Assembly (NCBI GenBank): GCA_016764535.1
Contig: JAESRR010000168.1
Coordinates: forward strand, 11,268-21,021
DNA: 9,754 bases
Direction: 5' to 3'
DNA from: Cohaesibacteraceae bacterium
GTDB lineage: Bacteria > Pseudomonadota > Alphaproteobacteria > Rhizobiales > Cohaesibacteraceae
The position numbers and the translations under genes are program-made. The notes beneath the pieces are model-generated. The model was not told the origin of the DNA, made no database searches, and saw nothing but the letters and a program-made list of their open reading frames with translations. Shown here one piece after another: positions 7,501-9,754 of the stretch. Position 1 is the first letter of the stretch; every line of letters begins with the position of its first letter.

Positions 7501-7748
7501 CAGTTGGTGGGTTCATCCCGCTTATCCTGGCAGGCGGCGCATTCTGGCCACCTTTTGCCATGGCAATTGCCGGTGGTGTGACTTTGTCTGTCGTATTGGC
7601 ATTCTTCTTTACACCATCAATGTTTGCATTGCTGATGCGACCAAAACACAAACTGACCGTAAGCAACGAAAAGGAAAACGAGACAAATCCCGTATTGCAA
7701 ACAGAGCCCTTGATGCTTGCAACAGACCTGCAGCAAGCTGCCGGGTAA
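4569..7748 (+). CDS. RND-superfamily efflux permease (AcrB-like)
   Basis: Proton-driven inner-membrane exporter, a trimer in the AcrB family. The 1059 residues are full length. The N-terminal helix (about 10-28) is followed by RQEDP (32-36), and the PFPGAEPSRVE segment (48-58) is typical of the first porter domain. TM2 to TM6 occupy about 335-490, and a second transmembrane half starts near 525 and ends near 1022, with the large second porter region between. TM4 reads GLLVDAAIVM (399-408): Asp403 matches AcrB Asp407, but Ala404 replaces Asp408. In TM10, GVSVNAAII (933-941) has Asn937 where AcrB has Lys940; TM11 keeps a Thr pair (974-975). A hydrophilic tail of about 35 residues ends the protein. 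It is coupled to the adaptor and controlled presumably by the upstream MarR. No outer-membrane factor gene follows; the next gene converges after 17 bases. Confidence 0.95.
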   Translation: MNDLFYRNPRLLFLVLGVVIAMAASAINQISRQEDPTITNIFATIVTPFPGAEPSRVEALVTENIEQRLREIPEIDEIKSTSRTGVSVIAVKLSLYLKKDRIENVWSEIRDALGDASKSFPQGIADPVLDIDRAGTFTTISAIVMRDGYTPNPLIQRRYAELLQDRLREVKNTKLVRLWGQQQQEIEVTLDRAKLAASGLSFDAVSNAITNADAKVRAGNMNSISQNLLVELSGEIRDLQRIRNIPLVTDQYGGTLHIGDIASVKRTIRRPSAQLAFADGEPAILIGARMEDDRQVDVWTQDIRTVMEGFKTSLPDGLELRLVFDQNVYTKHRFQSLGLNLGIGVGLVVLVLFVTLGWRAAAVVATIIPLATLISISIMNFVGLPIQQMSVTGLIVALGLLVDAAIVMSDEIKRRLEDGMQAVKAVGESVNRLWAPLLASTVTTVLAFMPMALLPGPAGDFVGSIAWSVIIMLVVSFVLAITITPAIAGRFLNNGSVQSSMLSSGIRLPRIEKLFDKLLHLSLRHKVLSITGALVLPLMGFAAFPTLTAQFFPGVDRDQFYIQVSQPGGTSIEASQKLAVKIDTYLRQQTDIKKLTWVVGESAPAFYYNMQMNQDGIPAFAEALVTTTSPQATGRLIPQLQIALDQKFPQARILVQGLVQGPPVDAPVELRLVGPDLDTLRTLGMDIRRLMTRVPDITHSRANLIGADPKIKFNLDEEKVRLAGLTLGEVARQIETALNGTLGGSLIEATEEMPVRVRLSRTNRNSVDALRSLMIMPQGANSLVANNIFPGIPLTALGSLDLVPSDSPISRRNGERVNTIQGFVVLGVLPEEALKKVQAELAKSPVVLPQGYRMELGGDADARQETATNMAKSAGMVIILTIITIFLTYWSYRLSIITFLVAGLSMGLSLLALAIFQHPFGITALIGAIGSIGVSVNAAIIILTALQEDEAAMAGDISGIVRVVSRSARHIISTTITTVGGFIPLILAGGAFWPPFAMAIAGGVTLSVVLAFFFTPSMFALLMRPKHKLTVSNEKENETNPVLQTEPLMLATDLQQAAG

Positions 7749-7765
7749 TCGACATTTGAAATTAT

Positions 7766-8905
7766 TCAGTCAGGCTGCAGCGCCTTGTCCAGATTGGGGG
7801 CCAGAACAAAACTGATTGCCAGCATCGGTGCAAGCACAAGAAGCCCCAGTCGAATGTCATAAACATCAGCAACCGCGCCGATAACCAGCGGGCCGACCAA
7901 AAATCCGGCAAGGGCGATGAATGACAAAACAGCAACATTGGAAGCCGGGGTCCTGCCAGGGGCGCTGGCTGCCGCACTAACTGCAAGCGGAAAAGCCAGC
8001 GCTGCACCGATGCCTATGATTGAAAAACCAATGACAGCGCTGATAATACCCGGGGCAAAATAGACCAGTACTACGCCAAACATTCCAAAAACCGACAACT
8101 TGCGTGCCAGTTTCCCCGGACTTGTCCAAAGCCGCAAACGATCTCCCGCAAGCCGGGTTAATGCAACAGACAGCGAAAACAGAATTACCCCGACTCCTGC
8201 AATCCCCGGTCCGATCTGATATATGTCTCGCAGGAAAACTGCGGACCAATCAGCAACGGCCCCTTCTGTAAGTGTTGCGCCAAAGGTAAAAAAGCTCACT
8301 CCAAGCAAGATCGGATGCGGCGGTGCAAAGCTTCGTGTCTTGAAATCAGGGATTTGTGGTTTTCGATCTTCGGGCAAATTCAGACTAACGAGCATTGCAA
8401 CGGGAAGTGCGGCAATCAAAATGCACGATCCCATCAAAATGGCGGAAATATCCAGCCATGCTGTGATCGAACCGATCAATGTTCCGCCCAGCAATCCAAA
8501 ACTCCACAGGCCATGCGCCTTGCTCATAATTTTATGGTCAGTGCGTTTCTCATATTCATCAGCTAGAACATTAAAGCCCAGTTCCAGCGTCGTGAGAGTT
8601 GAGCCGACACAGGCAAGAGCCAGCATCAGTGAGAGCAATCCCGGTGCGATATAAGGCAGGACCATTGCAAGAAAATACACCGGATAAAGCAATAAAATAA
8701 CCCGTCGCGCGCCAATTTTGGCGACCAGTTTCCCGGCAAAAAGCAGGGTAATCAATGTCCCGACAGGTGCACCGGCAATAGCGATCGCAAGTTCACCATT
8801 ATCCAGTCCCAGCGTGGTCTGAATTTCGGGAATGCGTGGAAACCAGGCTCCAAGTGCCAGTGGCTGAAGGAAAAATATCCAGTAAATGCGTTGCGAAAGC
8901 TGCAT
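7766..8905 (-). CDS. MFS transporter, YbjJ-like
   Basis: Inner-membrane secondary transporter of 379 residues with about 12 hydrophobic segments in two halves. Features shared with the YbjJ-type branch of the MFS, as I recall it, are the MSKAHGLWSFG segment (127-137), the TEGAVADWSAVFL motif with Glu214 and Asp219 at the start of the second half (213-225), and NVAVLSFIALAGFLVGP (323-339) near the C-terminus. A basic motif, KLVAKIGARRV (59-69), sits in the usual loop between TM2 and TM3. The start has GGAG eight bases ahead (plus-strand positions 8914-8917). It converges on the RND gene with 17 bases between stop codons. The substrate is unknown; an export role is common for such proteins but is not shown here. 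It may be its own transcript, because 192 bp separate it from the receiver genes upstream. Confidence 0.9.
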   Translation of the reverse strand: MQLSQRIYWIFFLQPLALGAWFPRIPEIQTTLGLDNGELAIAIAGAPVGTLITLLFAGKLVAKIGARRVILLLYPVYFLAMVLPYIAPGLLSLMLALACVGSTLTTLELGFNVLADEYEKRTDHKIMSKAHGLWSFGLLGGTLIGSITAWLDISAILMGSCILIAALPVAMLVSLNLPEDRKPQIPDFKTRSFAPPHPILLGVSFFTFGATLTEGAVADWSAVFLRDIYQIGPGIAGVGVILFSLSVALTRLAGDRLRLWTSPGKLARKLSVFGMFGVVLVYFAPGIISAVIGFSIIGIGAALAFPLAVSAAASAPGRTPASNVAVLSFIALAGFLVGPLVIGAVADVYDIRLGLLVLAPMLAISFVLAPNLDKALQPD

Positions 8906-9097
8906 TAACGAGGCTCCGGGAAAATGTATGATCGAGCGGGAGAATGATGTGACTAAAAATTTCTACGGACATTCCACAGCGAAGAACAGGGAACTAAAGT
9001 CTAATAGGTTCAAATGAATGAAATTTTCGTTGCAAACTGTTTGTGCCAGAAATATTTATTTCAAATCCCGGACATCCGGCGTTGACCCGGCGGCCTT
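8906..9097. other. Intergenic gap upstream of the MFS gene
   Basis: About 192 bp with no credible ORF or RNA gene. It should hold the MFS promoter and the end of the receiver-gene transcript. CCGGA-CA-TCCGG (9068-9079) could form only a small hairpin, without a T-run after it on the minus strand, so it is at best a weak terminator. CAAAC-T-GTTTG (9033-9043) is a short perfect inverted repeat of unknown meaning. No confident -35/-10 pair was found. Confidence 0.5.
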
Positions 9098-9601
9098 TCA
9101 CTCATCGATCTCATCAACCAGTTCCAAATCATCGGCATTCATCATTTCCCGATGAGCTCTGGTTATTGGTCCCAGATAGTTTCCGATCTGGATGAATTCC
9201 CGCGTTGCTGTAATCAGTGTATTGATAGTCAAAAACATCAATTTTGTGGAAACCGGCTTGCTAAGCACCGTATCTGCGCCCGCACCCATTGCTTCATTGA
9301 CGCATTGTACATCTGCATGTCCAGTAAGAACAATCACGGGAATTGTCGCTTCAGCAAAATCAATCCGCCGGATGTTTTTCAAAACCTGTAACCCGCTGAA
9401 AGGATGCATCATCCAATCCAGAATAATCACGTCAATGTTGTTTTGATCAATGCTGCGGCCGATATTGAGACCATCTGATTTTGTGATTATATTCTCAACA
9501 CCAAAGCCAATTAACATGGCCCGCACCAATTCGCGCATAAATATCTTGTCATCAACAACAAGGAACGAGAGTGCGCTCAAGTCTCGGCGTCGTCCGGCCA
9601 C
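9098..9601 (-). CDS. Stand-alone response regulator (REC domain only, with C-terminal tail)
   Basis: Cytoplasmic CheY-like phosphoacceptor of 167 residues with no output domain. The acidic pocket is Asp17-Asp18 in LVVDD, the phosphorylation site Asp62 in IILDWMM, the switch Thr93 in VLTGHAD, and the conserved Lys115 in LSKPVS. The position of the CheY switch aromatic (three before the Lys) is Val112. After the domain (to about 133) comes a tail with FIQIGNYLGPITRAH (136-150) and an acidic end. The start is GTG: AGAGGA lies eight bases ahead, and no ATG lies upstream of the receiver core. The preceding gene ends 27 bases before it and has the same tail, so the two are tandem paralogues in one operon. 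It probably passes phosphate or competes for a histidine kinase; the partner is unknown. Confidence 0.92.
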   Translation of the reverse strand: MAGRRRDLSALSFLVVDDKIFMRELVRAMLIGFGVENIITKSDGLNIGRSIDQNNIDVIILDWMMHPFSGLQVLKNIRRIDFAEATIPVIVLTGHADVQCVNEAMGAGADTVLSKPVSTKLMFLTINTLITATREFIQIGNYLGPITRAHREMMNADDLELVDEIDE

Positions 9602-9609
9602 TTGAAATG

Positions 9610-9615
9610 TCCTCT
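9610..9615 (-). promoter_or_regulatory. Ribosome binding site for the receiver gene (decides the GTG start)
   Basis: On the minus strand this reads AGAGGA, eight bases before GTG 9601-9599. It lies in the 27-base gap after the upstream paralogue's stop codon. Confidence 0.65.
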
Positions 9616-9628
9616 CTCAATTTGTTGG

Positions 9629-9754
9629 TCAGGGCTGCACAAGCCAGTATTCAGCACCGGTATTGTTCTCAATAATCCCGTCATCAACTGTGTCCAGCAT
9701 GTTGTGATGTGCTTTTGTAACCGGTCCAAGATAATCACCCACCTGAATATATTG
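9629..9754 (-). CDS. C-terminus of a second receiver-type response regulator, partial
   Basis: Only the last 41 codons and a TGA are in the window; the gene enters from the right edge. The first residues, QYIQVGDYLGPVTKAHHNM, align without gaps to the tail of the receiver protein downstream (FIQIGNYLGPITRAHREM), sharing the IQ-G-YLGP-T-AH positions. The ends differ: this one finishes with an Asp-Asp-Gly and a GAEYWLVQP terminus. The receiver domain itself is not visible, so calling it a response regulator rests on this homology. It is probably co-transcribed with its paralogue 27 bases downstream. Confidence 0.7.
   Translation of the reverse strand, partial: QYIQVGDYLGPVTKAHHNMLDTVDDGIIENNTGAEYWLVQP

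Noticed and set aside
9068..9079. CCGGA-CA-TCCGG as an intrinsic terminator for the receiver genes
   Set aside because: The stem is only four or five pairs with a minimal loop, and no T-run follows on the minus strand.

Overview
The window looks like chromosomal DNA of an alphaproteobacterium, possibly of the order Hyphomicrobiales. The base composition looks mixed, near half G+C, with an AT-rich regulatory gap; I did not count it. This reading rests on the gene families (a MalK/UgpC-type ATPase paired with an RpiR regulator, tandem stand-alone receiver proteins, an RND pump with a MarR regulator), not on any phylogenetic marker. No rRNA, tRNA, insertion sequence, CRISPR array or phage gene was seen, and coding density is high.

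Left block (1-2688), probable sugar uptake and catabolism. A 5'-truncated extended SDR (NAD(P)-dependent epimerase/dehydratase) runs rightward off the left edge. Running leftward towards it is a two-gene operon: a CUT1-type sugar ABC ATPase, then an RpiR/HexR-like repressor whose TTG start overlaps the ATPase stop. The SDR and the repressor end at directly abutting stop codons. No ABC permease or binding protein is in view, so the ATPase works with components encoded elsewhere, perhaps just left of the window.

Divergent control region (2689-2887). About 200 bp, AT-rich, between the ATPase and a MarR gene. It holds a perfect GTAAT-N3-ATTAC palindrome that resembles the HexR-family operator, and a weak MarR-side promoter overlapped by a GCATA/TATGC inverted repeat.

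Middle block (2888-7748), efflux. A MarR regulator, a membrane-anchored periplasmic adaptor and a 1059-residue RND permease form a same-strand cassette; adaptor and permease overlap by ATGA. The adaptor carries the TolC-docking R-x3-L-x6-S tip motif, but no outer-membrane channel gene is present. The permease has one of AcrB's two TM4 aspartates and an Asn where AcrB has its TM10 lysine.

Right block (7766-9754), minus strand. A YbjJ-like MFS transporter converges on the pump gene. After a 192-bp gap come two tandem paralogous stand-alone receiver-domain proteins, the outer one cut by the right edge. They share an unusual conserved C-terminal tail.

Nothing here is clearly a wholly new system. 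The best leads are the HexR-like site in front of the ATPase-repressor operon, the paired receiver proteins with their common tail, the pump's altered proton-relay residues, and the SDR's missing catalytic Ser/Thr.
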